DNA of 64,000 nucleotides from Riemerella anatipestifer (GTDB taxonomy: Bacteria; Bacteroidota; Bacteroidia; Flavobacteriales; Weeksellaceae), in NCBI RefSeq assembly GCF_035666175.1, contig NZ_CP142016.1:682001-746000 (forward strand). Reading direction: 5' to 3'. The notes under the pieces were generated by a model that was given only the letters and a program-made list of their open reading frames with translations, did no database searches and was not told where the DNA came from. Positions 35,494 to 45,537 of the stretch are shown piece by piece (position 1 is the stretch's first letter; every line of letters begins with the position of its first letter). The translations under genes were made by a program, and so were the position numbers.

Positions 35494-38112
35494 ATGCAGA
35501 TTTCAGAGAAATATACCCCTTCCTCTACCGAACAAAAATGGTACAACTACTGGTTAGAAAACAAATATTTTCATTCTGAACCTAATCATAAACCACCCTA
35601 CACCATTGTAATTCCACCGCCTAATGTAACGGGAATTTTACATATGGGACATATGCTAAATAATACCATTCAAGATGTGTTGATTAGACGAGCAAGAATG
35701 AGAGGTTACAATGCTTGTTGGGTACCTGGAACCGACCATGCCTCTATTGCTACGGAAGCTAAAGTGGTGGCTAAACTTAAAGCAGAAGGCATTAACAAAT
35801 CGGATATTTCTCGTGAAGAATTCCTAAAACACGCTTGGGAATGGACGCATAAATATGGCGGAACAATTTTGGAGCAATTAAAAAAATTAGGTTGTTCTTG
35901 TGATTGGGATAGAACCCGCTTTACGATGGAGGATAAACTCTCCGAGCAAGTGATAAAATCTTTTGTAGATTTATATAACAAAGGGCTTATCTATAGAGGT
36001 TACCGTATGGTCAACTGGGACCCAGAAGCCAAAACCAACATTTCCGATGAGGAAGTTATCTTTAAAGAACAAAACGGAAAACTGTATCATTTAAAATATC
36101 AAATTGAAGGGACACAAGATTTTCTTACCGTGGCCACCACACGTCCTGAAACCATTTTCGGTGATGTAGCCGTATGCGTAAACCCTAACGACGAACGCTA
36201 CCAAAAACTTATCGGCAAGACCGTTATCGTGCCTATCGTCAATCGTGCAGTGCCAATTATTGCTGATGAATATGTAGATATTGAATTCGGAACAGGAACT
36301 TTAAAAATAACCCCTGCCCACGATGTTAATGACTACGAAATTGGTCAAAAGCATCAGCTTCAAATCATTGATGCTATTGATGATGATGGCAAACTAAATC
36401 ATCACGGAATGCACTACGAAGGGAAAGACCGTTTCGTGGTTCGTAAAGAAATTGCAAAAGAGTTAGAAGAGAAAGGTCTCCTCGCCAAGGCGGAAGACTA
36501 TGTAAACAAGGTGGGAACTTCCGAAAGAACAGGAGCGGTGATAGAGCCTAAAATCTCTCAACAATGGTTCTTAAAAATGTCCGAAATTGCAAAACCTGCT
36601 TTAGAGGTGGTAATGAATGACGAAATTAAATTCTATCCTGATAAATTTAAAAACACCTATAAATATTGGATGGAAAACATCCGAGATTGGAACATCTCTC
36701 GTCAGCTTTGGTGGGGACAACAAATCCCTGCCTACTACTACGGAGAAAGCGAAAACGATTTTGTAGTGGCGGAAAACGCTGAAAAAGCATTGGAATTAGC
36801 AAGAGAAAAATCTCAAAATCCAAACCTAGGCCTTGCCGACTTAAAACAAGACGAAGACGCTTTGGATACTTGGTTCTCTTCTTGGCTGTGGCCAATGTCC
36901 GTATTTGACGGATTATTAGACCCTAACAGTGAAGAAATCAACTATTATTATCCTACTACCGACCTCGTTACAGGTCCAGACATTATTTTCTTTTGGGTAG
37001 CCAGAATGATTATGGCGGGATTAGAATGGAGAGGTAAAGTTCCTTTCAAAAATGTATATTTCACAGGGATTGTAAGAGATAAGCAAAGACGCAAAATGTC
37101 CAAATCTTTAGGCAATTCGCCTGACCCAATAGAATTGATTGACAAATACGGCGCAGACAGCGTAAGAGTAGGAATTCTATTGAGTTCTGCAGCTGGAAAC
37201 AACCTTCTGTTCGACGAAGACTTAATGTTACAAGGGCGAAATTTCGCTACTAAAATATGGAATGCTTTCCGTTTGGTACAAGGTTGGAAACAAGAAGACA
37301 AACCTGCTGGTGCGGTTGAAAACCAAACGATAGAATGGTTTGGGCATCTATTGGATAAAACCGTAAAAGATATTAACGAGCAGTTTGAAAAATTCAGAAT
37401 TTCAGATGCCTTACATCTTATTTATAAATTAATTTGGGACGATTTCTGTTCTTGGTATTTGGAGGCCATTAAACCGAATTACGGCGAAAGCATTTCTAAA
37501 GAAGTTTACAATAAAACCATTGCTTATTTTGAAGAGTTGATGAAATTGCTACATCCTTTTATGCCTTTCTTAACCGAGGAACTTTGGCAAAACATTACTT
37601 CAAGAAATACAGACGAAGCCCTCATCATCGCTCAGCAGAAAGAAGCATCAGAATTTGATGTAAATATTATCAACCAATTTGATATTGCTAAAGAGTGGAT
37701 TTCTGGTGTGAGAAATTACAGACAAAGCAAAGGTATTTCTCCTAAACAAACCGTGGAACTATACACCAATGCTACCGAAAATAGCAACAAAGCACTTATA
37801 AAGAAGCTTGCTAATGTTTCTGATATTTATTTCAATGAAAAAACAGACAAACCGAGTTTCTCTTTCTTAGTTGGTTCTACAGAGCTTTCTATACCACTTA
37901 GCGAAACGCTTGATTTGGAAGAAGAGAAAAAGAAAACAGAGGAAGAACTTTCTTATCTTAAAGGCTTTTTAGCTTCAGTTGAGAAAAAGTTAAGCAATGA
38001 AAAATTCGTTAGTGGAGCTCCTGAAAAGGTGGTAGAAATGGAAAGAAAAAAACAAAAAGATGCTCAAGATAAAATAGCTCTTTTGGAAGAAAAATTAAAA
38101 ACACTGGGATAA
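35494..38112 (+). CDS. valS: Valyl-tRNA synthetase
   Basis: This enzyme charges tRNA-Val. The protein has 872 residues from the ATG at 35494 ([20 protein letters not shown]); the frame is open further upstream but the -7 box lies there. The HIGH motif is [20 protein letters not shown] is in [14 protein letters not shown], the CP1 editing domain lies between them ([13 protein letters not shown]), and the C-terminal arm is a coiled coil of about 65 residues ([17 protein letters not shown]), as in ValS. It leads a run of plus-strand genes with short gaps. Confidence 0.97.
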   Translation: MQISEKYTPSSTEQKWYNYWLENKYFHSEPNHKPPYTIVIPPPNVTGILHMGHMLNNTIQDVLIRRARMRGYNACWVPGTDHASIATEAKVVAKLKAEGINKSDISREEFLKHAWEWTHKYGGTILEQLKKLGCSCDWDRTRFTMEDKLSEQVIKSFVDLYNKGLIYRGYRMVNWDPEAKTNISDEEVIFKEQNGKLYHLKYQIEGTQDFLTVATTRPETIFGDVAVCVNPNDERYQKLIGKTVIVPIVNRAVPIIADEYVDIEFGTGTLKITPAHDVNDYEIGQKHQLQIIDAIDDDGKLNHHGMHYEGKDRFVVRKEIAKELEEKGLLAKAEDYVNKVGTSERTGAVIEPKISQQWFLKMSEIAKPALEVVMNDEIKFYPDKFKNTYKYWMENIRDWNISRQLWWGQQIPAYYYGESENDFVVAENAEKALELAREKSQNPNLGLADLKQDEDALDTWFSSWLWPMSVFDGLLDPNSEEINYYYPTTDLVTGPDIIFFWVARMIMAGLEWRGKVPFKNVYFTGIVRDKQRRKMSKSLGNSPDPIELIDKYGADSVRVGILLSSAAGNNLLFDEDLMLQGRNFATKIWNAFRLVQGWKQEDKPAGAVENQTIEWFGHLLDKTVKDINEQFEKFRISDALHLIYKLIWDDFCSWYLEAIKPNYGESISKEVYNKTIAYFEELMKLLHPFMPFLTEELWQNITSRNTDEALIIAQQKEASEFDVNIINQFDIAKEWISGVRNYRQSKGISPKQTVELYTNATENSNKALIKKLANVSDIYFNEKTDKPSFSFLVGSTELSIPLSETLDLEEEKKKTEEELSYLKGFLASVEKKLSNEKFVSGAPEKVVEMERKKQKDAQDKIALLEEKLKTLG

Positions 38113-38118
38113 AAAATA

Positions 38119-38760
38119 ATGAATCACATTAAAAACATCGCAAAACTTTTTTCTAAGCCATTTGTAGAAAGTCCTCTGCTAGAAACTTTCAATGGCGGAA
38201 TGATACACCTTTCCTCTGGAGAGCTAGTTGCTTGCGACCCACTTATCACCCCTGATAAAGAGCCGTTTAGTTTTACTTTTCCGAAAGGTGAGTTCGCTGT
38301 TTTAATACATAAAGAACAGGCAAGTAACTGCATCGCCTATGCGGAGATTGTGTTTTCTGAAGAACCCGTTTCTAAATGGGAACTTGCCGTATGCAATGGG
38401 CAAAATATTAAAGACTTAAAAGAAGATGAAATCTTTGGATTCCCTGTAGAAACAGGAATGGGTTGCCTTATGGATAAAGACACTCAGAAATATCTTAATC
38501 AGTTAGAACTAGAATTATTCCAAAAGAAAGGCGATGATTTTATGGGTATTTATGAAGAATTTTTCCACGCTCACTTTTTTGATGAAAACGGAGCTATAGA
38601 CCAATTTGCATCTTTGATACCTAACGAGCAGCATAAGAATAATATTATTGCTTTTGAAACAGGTTACGGAGAAGGTTTTTATGCCTCGTATATAGGTTTT
38701 AATGAAAGTCATCAACCCGTAAAAATTATTTCAGAATTTATAGAAGTACAAGTTGATTAA
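38119..38760 (+). CDS. DUF4241 domain protein
   Basis: This is a 213-residue cytoplasmic protein with no signal peptide. GGMIHLSSGELVACDPLITPDKEPF, FPVETGMGCLMD and a C-terminal GYGEGFYASYIGFN are the DUF4241 marks. The family is found as a stand-alone protein or within immunity-like proteins; its function is not known. It starts 6 bp after valS. Confidence 0.82.
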   Translation: MNHIKNIAKLFSKPFVESPLLETFNGGMIHLSSGELVACDPLITPDKEPFSFTFPKGEFAVLIHKEQASNCIAYAEIVFSEEPVSKWELAVCNGQNIKDLKEDEIFGFPVETGMGCLMDKDTQKYLNQLELELFQKKGDDFMGIYEEFFHAHFFDENGAIDQFASLIPNEQHKNNIIAFETGYGEGFYASYIGFNESHQPVKIISEFIEVQVD

Positions 38761-38775
38761 AAAATTACAACAAAT

Positions 38776-39669
38776 ATGAAACTTAGTAAAGAACAACCTA
38801 GAATCCTTGTAGTAGGAAGCTCATCTGTGGATTTGGTTTTAAAAACAGAGCACTATCCTGAGTTGGGAGAAACAGTGATGGCTAACTCCTCCGAAAATTT
38901 CTTCGGTGGAAAAGGGGCTAATCAAGCCGTGGGAACTGCAAGACTAGGAGCTAGTGTTTACTTTGTAGGATGTGTAGGTATGGACCCTTATGGGCAACAA
39001 ATATTAAGAAATCTTGTAGAAGAAAATGTAAATGTAGGATTTGTTGTAGAAAACCCTGATATAGAAACTGGTACGGCATATGTTACCACTTCTAAAGGTA
39101 AAAATGCCATTGTTGTAGTCCCATCAGCTAACTATGCCTTGAGTCCTAAACATCTAGAAAATCCCAAACACCTATTTGAAACCGCTGATTTAGTTTTGGT
39201 TCAACTAGAAATCACGGATACGGTTATAGAAAAAGTGTTAGAACTTTGCAAAAAAAACGGCACTAAACTTGGCATATATGCTGCTCCCGCAAGACCACTT
39301 TCTAAGGAATTAGTAGAGTACGCTAGTTTCATAGTTGCTAAAAGCAACGACTTATCTACACTTTTTGGAGATGACCACAGAGATGCCGTTTTACAAAAAC
39401 TACCCAACAAACTTTTTGTAAGAGATGATACCAATTCTACCATATATTACAATGGTTCTGAAATGAAATATTTCCGTAACGACCCAGAAGAAGCGGCTTA
39501 CAGAATGGGAATGGGTGATGCCTTTACTTCAGGTTTTGCAATAGCTCTATGCCATGGAAATCCCATCAACGAATGTGTAAAATTTGGCAACGATGTTTCA
39601 CTAAAAGTATCTCAACATAGAGGTTCGCAAAAAGGATTGCCTTATTTAAAAGATTTTAATTTGGCTTAA
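38776..39669 (+). CDS. PfkB-family sugar kinase (ribokinase-like)
   Basis: The 297-residue protein carries the PfkB signature 1 region GGKGANQAVGTARLGASVYFVGCVG and the signature 2 region with catalytic Asp in GMGDAFTSGFAIAL. The usual wording is GAGD, here GMGD, so one position of the anion hole is changed. Overall it is closest to ribokinases (N-terminal VVGSSSVDLVL, VPSANYAL). Substrate ribose is likely but not proven; no ribose transporter is nearby. It lies 15 bp after the DUF4241 gene. Confidence 0.85.
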   Translation: MKLSKEQPRILVVGSSSVDLVLKTEHYPELGETVMANSSENFFGGKGANQAVGTARLGASVYFVGCVGMDPYGQQILRNLVEENVNVGFVVENPDIETGTAYVTTSKGKNAIVVVPSANYALSPKHLENPKHLFETADLVLVQLEITDTVIEKVLELCKKNGTKLGIYAAPARPLSKELVEYASFIVAKSNDLSTLFGDDHRDAVLQKLPNKLFVRDDTNSTIYYNGSEMKYFRNDPEEAAYRMGMGDAFTSGFAIALCHGNPINECVKFGNDVSLKVSQHRGSQKGLPYLKDFNLA

Positions 39670-39681
39670 AAACATTTATTG

Positions 39682-40680
39682 ATGCTTTCTATTTTTGATA
39701 TTAACACAGAAAAAGCTTTTAGGGAAGCCTGTATAGAAACCTTTTTGTACCAATATGAAAAGGTAGAAATTTATCAGAAATTCGTGGATTTTCTCAACGT
39801 CAATCCTAAAAAAATAGAGCATATAGAAGATATTCCTTTTCTTCCAATAGAAATGTTTAAAAATCATACAGTGTTAGAAAAAGGATTAACACCTTCTTTA
39901 TATTTCCAAAGTTCAGGTACTACCCAGATGAATTTATCTAAACATTGGATTGCGAATGAAGAGTTATATCAACATAGCATTTATAAAAGTTTTAAACAAT
40001 TTATAGGCACTCCCGAAGATTTTGTTTTTTTAGGATTGCTACCCAATTATCTAGAACGCCAAAACTCATCTTTAGTTTATATGGTTGATTTTCTGATGAA
40101 AACCTCATCTAAAGAAGAAAACGGCTATTTTTTATACAACCATCAGGAGCTGTACAAACTTCTTAATGACTTACAACGACAAAACAAGAAGGTAATTCTC
40201 TTTGGAGTTTCGTTTGCCTTGCTTGATTTTTTGGACACTCTAGCGGATAACAAATGGGAACTCCCTTATCATCAACACCTTACCATAATAGAAACTGGTG
40301 GAATGAAAGGAAGAAAAGAGGAAATAACTAAAGACGAACTTCTTAACACCTTGAAGGAAGGCTTTAAAACTCAGAAAATTTATTCGGAATACTCTATGAC
40401 AGAACTTCTGTCTCAGGCCTACTCATTAGGAGATAATCTTTACCAAACACCTCATTGGATGAGGATTTTAATTCGTAATACAGAAGACCCTCTTTCATAT
40501 GTTGAAAATGGGAGAACAGGAGCTATTAACATTATAGATTTAGCCAACCGCCATAGTTGTAGTTTTATTGCTACACAAGATTTAGGCAAAATAACTCACT
40601 TACAAGGTGTTGATTACTTTCAAGTTCTAGGAAGAATAGACCATTCCGACATTAGAGGTTGTAGCCTTTTGGTTTCTTAG
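39682..40680 (+). CDS. LuxE-like acyl-protein synthetase / acyltransferase
   Basis: The protein has 332 residues (start MLSIFDINTEKAF at 39682; a TTG three bases upstream is less likely). FQSSGTTQMNLSKHWI is the adenylation-like loop, and IETGGMKGRKEEITKDEL and YSEYSMTELLSQAY complete the LuxE/acyl-activating pattern. The family activates fatty or other acids as acyl-AMP. In Flavobacteriia such genes often stand alone and their substrate is unknown. It lies 12 bp after the kinase gene. Confidence 0.82.
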   Translation: MLSIFDINTEKAFREACIETFLYQYEKVEIYQKFVDFLNVNPKKIEHIEDIPFLPIEMFKNHTVLEKGLTPSLYFQSSGTTQMNLSKHWIANEELYQHSIYKSFKQFIGTPEDFVFLGLLPNYLERQNSSLVYMVDFLMKTSSKEENGYFLYNHQELYKLLNDLQRQNKKVILFGVSFALLDFLDTLADNKWELPYHQHLTIIETGGMKGRKEEITKDELLNTLKEGFKTQKIYSEYSMTELLSQAYSLGDNLYQTPHWMRILIRNTEDPLSYVENGRTGAINIIDLANRHSCSFIATQDLGKITHLQGVDYFQVLGRIDHSDIRGCSLLVS

Positions 40681-40696
40681 GTTCAAACTTTGGCAT

Positions 40697-40704
40697 TATT
40701 TTTG
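40697..40704 (+). promoter_or_regulatory. -7 promoter box of the following lipoprotein gene
   Basis: TATTTTTG lies 33 bp before the ATG at 40738. A TTG at 40669-40671 is 25 bp upstream, slightly longer than the usual spacing. Confidence 0.5.
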
Positions 40705-40737
40705 AAACTTTCCCAACCAATAAAATTAAACTCAATT

Positions 40738-41328
40738 ATGAAAATCAAAAATGTTTTATTGCCTGTTGCGGCATTAGTATTATTCTCTTGTAACACAGAT
40801 AAAAACAAAGTAACAGAAACTCCTGCTAATGATAGTATTTCTACGGTAGAAACTCCTGTAGCAGATTCTCTAACAACAGAAACAAATGAAGCTTTAGCGC
40901 TTCGAGTGAAAGACTATCTTAACAATAGTTTTTTAACAAAAGAAGATGCTAAAACCATTGCACCAGAAGACAAAAAGTTTAAGTTAGCTCAAGTAGATTT
41001 AAACAATGATGGCAAGAATGAAATTTTTGTACATCTAACCTCTTCTTCTTTTTGTGGTAGTGGTGGTTGTACCGTGTTGCTTTTACAAAATGATTTAAAG
41101 CCTATTACCACGTTTACTGTTACTACACCTCCATTCTGGGTACAGTCTAAAGAAGAAAATGGCTGGAAGGTATTATCTGTTCAAGATAGGGAAGGCTGGA
41201 AAACACTAACATTCAATAACGGAACTTATCCTAGCAATCCTTCGTTACTAGATGCTTCCAAAGAGCCTAATAAAGCTGAAGCAACCGAAGTACTAAGTGA
41301 AACCAATACAGAAGTTTACACTTTCTAA
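40738..41328 (+). CDS. Exported lipoprotein of unknown function
   Basis: The protein has 196 residues from the ATG at 40738: MKIKNVLLPVAALVLFSCNT, with the lipobox Cys at 18. An acidic, Thr/Ser-rich linker follows. The mature domain contains FKLAQVDLNNDGKNEIFVHL, an EF-hand-like calcium loop (DLNNDGKNE), and SSFCGSGGCTVLLLQ with two Cys that may form a disulfide. It resembles unnamed flavobacterial lipoproteins. No function is assigned. Confidence 0.7.
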   Translation: MKIKNVLLPVAALVLFSCNTDKNKVTETPANDSISTVETPVADSLTTETNEALALRVKDYLNNSFLTKEDAKTIAPEDKKFKLAQVDLNNDGKNEIFVHLTSSSFCGSGGCTVLLLQNDLKPITTFTVTTPPFWVQSKEENGWKVLSVQDREGWKTLTFNNGTYPSNPSLLDASKEPNKAEATEVLSETNTEVYTF

Positions 41329-41349
41329 TATCAAGAATTTATTATAACA

Positions 41350-41383
41350 AAAATCGCTCCGTAAATTACGGAGCGATTTTTTT
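41350..41383 (+). terminator. Terminator of the lipoprotein gene
   Basis: AAAATCGCTCCGTAA pairs with TTACGGAGCGATTTT, followed by T residues. Confidence 0.88.
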
Positions 41384-41403
41384 ATTATGTATCTTATTAA
41401 ATA

Positions 41404-42887
41404 CTAACCAACCTTTTTTTCGTTCAAGAATCTTATAAACACAATCCCCAAGAAAAAGAAAACAACCATAGACAAAGCTGCATATCTCATATTATTAAAA
41501 TGCTCTATAAGAGTCGCAAAAATAAATGTTCCTAAAATAATAGCTACCTTCTCTTCTCTAAAACATCATAAAAACTGAAATAGGTTGTATTTTCCATACC
41601 ATTTTCTGGCAATAGCTTAGAATATGTGGAACGAGACATTGCTTGTAAACCACCCATTACCAAACCAATAATACCTGCAACTCCGTAGAATTTATATTCT
41701 GCATCAGAGCTATGCTTGTCTATCATATACGCTGCTACACACGCTACAATCCACAGGAAAACGGCTATCGAAATCACATTTTTATTGCCTATCTTTTTAG
41801 ATAATCTAGAAAACAATACAGCTCCCATAATCGCTTCAATCTGAATAACTAAAAGAACTAAAATAAGTTTTTCTTGAGGCAAGTTAATTTCGCTTTTTCC
41901 GAACAAAGTCGCCATTAGGAAAATGGTTTGCATCCCTACACTATAAAAGAAAAAACTAGTAAGAAAAAACTTAAGGTTAGGCGTTTTAAATAGTTGTGTC
42001 CCAACCTTGTGTAACTCTCTAAAACTCTCTTTTACAATCTCTATGTAGAAGATAATATTACTTTTAAAAACCGCCCAAAAACCACCTTGTTCTTTATGGC
42101 TTTTAAAAACATTCTTTAAATTCAGAAGCACTAAATCTTTAGGTAGCTGCTCTTTAACATTCCCAAACTTCGGCAAATGCTTAAATGTATAATATGAAAA
42201 ACCAAACCACCACGCTCCTGTAAGCAAGAAACTTACACGCGTCATTATAAGAGCTTGTTTAGGAGTTTCCGCAAGAACTTGAATCAATAATAAACATATA
42301 ATCACCAATATTACAGAACCAATATAACCATAAACATAACCTTTTGCAGAAAGTGCGTCTTGCTTATCTGGTGTGGCAATATCTGGCAAAAATGAGTTAT
42401 AAAAAACCAAACTCCCCCAAAATCCCACACTAGCCGTGATACTAAAAAGAAGTCCTAAGAATACCGTATGCATATTAACGAACATCGCTAAGCCCATACA
42501 CGAAGTTGCTCCTAGATAACAGAAAAATTGTAAAAAGGATTTTTTATTACCGATAGTATCCGCTAAAGAGGACAATATAGGCGATAAGAAAACCACGATA
42601 AGAAAAGAAATGGTAAGCGAATATCCATAAATAGCATCTGGATGATAGTTTTCTCCAAATATTTTAATGCTATTCCTTACAGGTACTTTTACCCATTGTC
42701 CTGTTTCGTTGATATATTCATTTTTTTCGTAGGCTGTGGTAATAATACTGTAATAAATCGGAAAAATAGTAGAAGTAATGACTAAAGAATATACAGAATT
42801 AGCCCAGTCGTACACTGCCCAAGCCCTCATTACTTTAGGATTGTTTTTAATATTTTTACTAGGGTGATTTTCCTTTATGTTTGACAT
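41404..42887 (-). pseudogene. UMF1/Atg22-like MFS transporter, frameshifted near its C-terminus
   Basis: The intact frame runs from the ATG at 42887 to a premature stop at 41544 (447 residues). It carries the UMF1 start WAVYDWANSVYSLVITSTIFP and at least ten membrane segments. The family's last membrane segment is still present just downstream, but in another frame: VAIILGTFIFATLIEHF followed by MVVFFFLGIVFIRF and a stop at 41404. The shift comes from a 5-bp tandem duplication, AGAAGAGAAG on the coding strand (plus-strand 41548-41557). One copy gives an uninterrupted protein of about 492 residues. The truncated form would lose the last helix. The substrate of the transporter is unknown. Confidence 0.85.
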
Positions 42888-42909
42888 ACTATAACTGAAT
42901 TTAATCTCG

Positions 42910-42917
42910 CAAAAATA
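42910..42917 (-). promoter_or_regulatory. -7 promoter box of the UMF1-like gene
   Basis: On the minus strand this reads TATTTTTG, about 23 bp before the ATG at 42887. It overlaps the tail of the thiolase terminator. Confidence 0.45.
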
Positions 42918-42919
42918 AC

Positions 42920-42973
42920 AAAACCATTAAGAACTTAGATATAAATCGTATTATTTATTCTTAATGGTTTTTT
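42920..42973 (-). terminator. Terminator of the thiolase gene
   Basis: AAAACCATTAAGAA (42920) pairs with TTCTTAATGGTTTT (42958), with a long loop. On the minus strand TTTTGTTATTTTTG follows. Confidence 0.65.
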
Positions 42974-42999
42974 ATAATCAATTTGAACAATAGCAAATA

Positions 43000-44178
43000 C
43001 TAGCAATTCTCTATCACTAGAGCAGAAGCACCGCCGCCTCCGTTACAGATAGCCGCAGCTCCTATTTTACCATTATTCTGCTTAAGTACATTGATAAGTG
43101 TAACCAAAATTCTAGAACCCGAACTTCCTAGAGAGTGTCCTAATGCCACTGCTCCCCCATTTACATTAACCTTAGATTCGTCTAAACCAAGAATTTTATT
43201 ATTTGCCAAACCTACCACAGAAAACGCTTCGTTGAATTCAAAAAAATCTACCTCAGACAGACTAACCCCTGCTTTGTCTAAGGCTTTTGGTAAGGCTTTA
43301 GCTGGTGCTGTTGTAAACCATTCTGGCTCTTGTGCAGCATCTGCATAACCTATAATTTTAGCCAAAGGCTTTAATCCTAGTTCTTCCATTTTTTCTTTGG
43401 ACATTAAAATAAGAGCAGAAGCACCATCATTAAGTGTAGAAGCATTAGCTGCTGTTACGGTGCCATTTTCTCTTTGGAATACCGTTGGCAAGGTAGGTAT
43501 CCTATCAAAGTTCACATTTTTATACTCTTCGTCTTCGGTAAAGAGAATTGGTTCTCCCTTTCTTTGTGGAATTTCCACTGGTACTATTTCATCTGAAAAC
43601 TTACCTTCTTTCCAAGCATTGGCTGCTCTTTGGTAAGATTGTACCGCAAATTTATCTTGAGCCTCCCTAGAAAATCCATACTCCGAAGCACATTTCTCGG
43701 CACATACGCCCATATGCACTTTGTTATATACATCGGTAAGTCCGTCCAGAACCATTCCGTCCTGCATTTTTACATCACCTAACTTTACGGCTTGTCTAGC
43801 ATTATAATAGTGAGGCACCAAACTCATATTCTCCATACCTCCTGCTACGACCACATCAGCATCTCCCGCTTTTATCGCTTGTGTTGCCATCATCACGGCT
43901 TTCATACCAGAAGCACAAACTTTATTGATAGTAGTACACGGTGTTTCTTTAGAAAGCCCTGCCCCCAAAGCCGCTTGCCTAGCAGGTGCTTGTCCCTCTC
44001 CCGCTTGCAATACATTCCCCATATAAACTTCCTGAACTTCTTTAGGGTCTAGATTTATTTTAGCTAAAGCTCCCTTAATAGCTGTTGCTCCCAATTGTGG
44101 TGCTGGTACATTAGATAACGAACCTAAAAAACTTCCCATCGGTGTTCTTACTGCCGATACTATAAATACTTCTTTCAT
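43000..44178 (-). CDS. Acetyl-CoA C-acetyltransferase (thiolase)
   Basis: The 392-residue thiolase condenses two acetyl-CoA, or cleaves 3-ketoacyl-CoA. The nucleophile Cys88 is in NKVCASGMKAV, FFEFNEAFSVV carries the catalytic His-partner region, GGAVALGHSLGSSG holds the His, and CNGGGGASALVIE holds the second Cys. This is the biosynthetic/degradative tetrameric type (AtoB/PhaA-like). It is a single gene; IS copy 4 lies 121 bp upstream of its start, so upstream control elements may have been moved away. Confidence 0.95.
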   Translation of the reverse strand: MKEVFIVSAVRTPMGSFLGSLSNVPAPQLGATAIKGALAKINLDPKEVQEVYMGNVLQAGEGQAPARQAALGAGLSKETPCTTINKVCASGMKAVMMATQAIKAGDADVVVAGGMENMSLVPHYYNARQAVKLGDVKMQDGMVLDGLTDVYNKVHMGVCAEKCASEYGFSREAQDKFAVQSYQRAANAWKEGKFSDEIVPVEIPQRKGEPILFTEDEEYKNVNFDRIPTLPTVFQRENGTVTAANASTLNDGASALILMSKEKMEELGLKPLAKIIGYADAAQEPEWFTTAPAKALPKALDKAGVSLSEVDFFEFNEAFSVVGLANNKILGLDESKVNVNGGAVALGHSLGSSGSRILVTLINVLKQNNGKIGAAAICNGGGGASALVIENC

Positions 44179-44299
44179 TTTATTTCATATTAAAATTTAC
44201 TTCGCCAAAGTACAAAAAAAAATATAGCCCAAAAAGTAAATACCATTAAAATTAGTATTTTGAATGTTTGAATAGAGGTATATAAGATTCTATAACAAA

Positions 44300-45278
44300 C
44301 CCGTTGTGCATTATGAAATGAAAAAAACAAGAGTTGTTTATTAGACTGAAAATCAGTATATTGTTTTTGCTATAAAACGATATAAATGAACAACATAGAG
44401 CAAATATATGAAAGAATTTTGGAAGTTTTAGGACTTTTTTCAGAAAATCAACTGATTAGTTATCAGAGAAGAACACCTAAAATGAGCGATTTAGAAGTCA
44501 TAAGTCTTAATATTACTGCTGAATACTTGAGTATTGATAGCGAATTACAGTTATTTAGAAAATTGCCAAACTCTCTGATAAACAAAATTGAAAGAAGTGT
44601 TTACAATAAGCGAAAACGAAGACTATCCCTACAAACAGAGCAAATTAGACAGCGTATTTCGATGGAGTTCAATGAGTTTGAAGATATTTTTATCGTTGAT
44701 AGCATGCCAATGAAAGTTTGTGAAAACGCTCGTTCTACTCGTTCAAAAATTTGTAAAGAGCAATCCTATTCTTCACCAACATATGGTTATTGTGCTTCAC
44801 AGAAATTATATTTCTATGGCTATAAACTACACGCAGTATGTTCTTTAAATGGTGTGATTAAGAATTTTGATATAAGCCCTGCATCCGTTCACGACATCCA
44901 CTATTTAAAAGATAGTGGTGAGCAAATGCGAAACTGTACTTTAATTGGAGATAGAGGCTATTTATCAGCAAAAGTTCAAATAGATTTATTTAACTATGCT
45001 AATATTAAATTAGATACACCAATGAGAAGTAATCAGAAAGATTATATTCCTCAATTTTCATTGTACAAGAAAAAGCGAAAACGAATTGAGACATTTTTCT
45101 CTCAACTTTGCGACCAATTTATGATTAAAAGAAACTATGCTAAAACTTTTGAAGGCTTTAAAACAAGGATAATCAGTAAAATAACCGCCGCAACGGTTAT
45201 TCAATATATCAATAAATTTATCTTCCAAAGAAAATTAAATCATCTAAAAATCAGTATTATTTAAAATGCACAACGAGT
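44300..45278 (+). mobile_element. IS982-family insertion sequence, copy 4, with 9-bp target duplication
   Basis: This is a 979-bp element with the same ends as copies 2 and 3. It is flanked by TATAACAAA on both sides (44291-44299 and 45279-45287). It lies in the intergenic region between the thiolase and aminopeptidase genes and breaks no gene. Confidence 0.96.
44386..45264 (+). CDS. IS982-family transposase (copy 4)
   Basis: This is an intact 292-residue transposase with the same DDE residues as its siblings. It has MNNIEQ and SELQLF, and KDSGEQ/KRNYAKT as in copies 2 and 3; it lacks the private changes of copies 1, 2 and 3, so it may be closest to the family consensus here. Confidence 0.95.
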   Translation: MNNIEQIYERILEVLGLFSENQLISYQRRTPKMSDLEVISLNITAEYLSIDSELQLFRKLPNSLINKIERSVYNKRKRRLSLQTEQIRQRISMEFNEFEDIFIVDSMPMKVCENARSTRSKICKEQSYSSPTYGYCASQKLYFYGYKLHAVCSLNGVIKNFDISPASVHDIHYLKDSGEQMRNCTLIGDRGYLSAKVQIDLFNYANIKLDTPMRSNQKDYIPQFSLYKKKRKRIETFFSQLCDQFMIKRNYAKTFEGFKTRIISKITAATVIQYINKFIFQRKLNHLKISII

Positions 45279-45287
45279 TATAACAAA

Positions 45288-45472
45288 TATTATTGTATTA
45301 ATTTTTTGGTTACAAACTATACATCTGCATATATTGAACGCTGCTACATCTCATTATTATCCATGATATATTGTCCTAGTTGACCTAAAAATTACACAAT
45401 GAAAAAAATTCAGTTACCTACAAAAACCTTTGAATACACACCACACTCTAGAAATTCTTATTTTTTTTAGAT
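45288..45472. other. Intergenic stretch after IS copy 4
   Basis: I see no firm gene. A 23-codon frame (45399-45470) starts ATG and reads MKKIQLPTKTFEYTPHS, but nothing else supports it. Confidence 0.5.
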
Positions 45473-45503
45473 AAAAAAAACCTCCTAACGATAGTTTAGG
45501 AGG
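45473..45503 (-). terminator. Terminator of the aminopeptidase P gene
   Basis: CCTCCTAA pairs with TTAGGAGG around CGATAGT. On the minus strand a run of eight T follows. Confidence 0.88.
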
Positions 45504-45537
45504 CTATTGGGTTAAAATAATTTCAAAATAATTCCTT

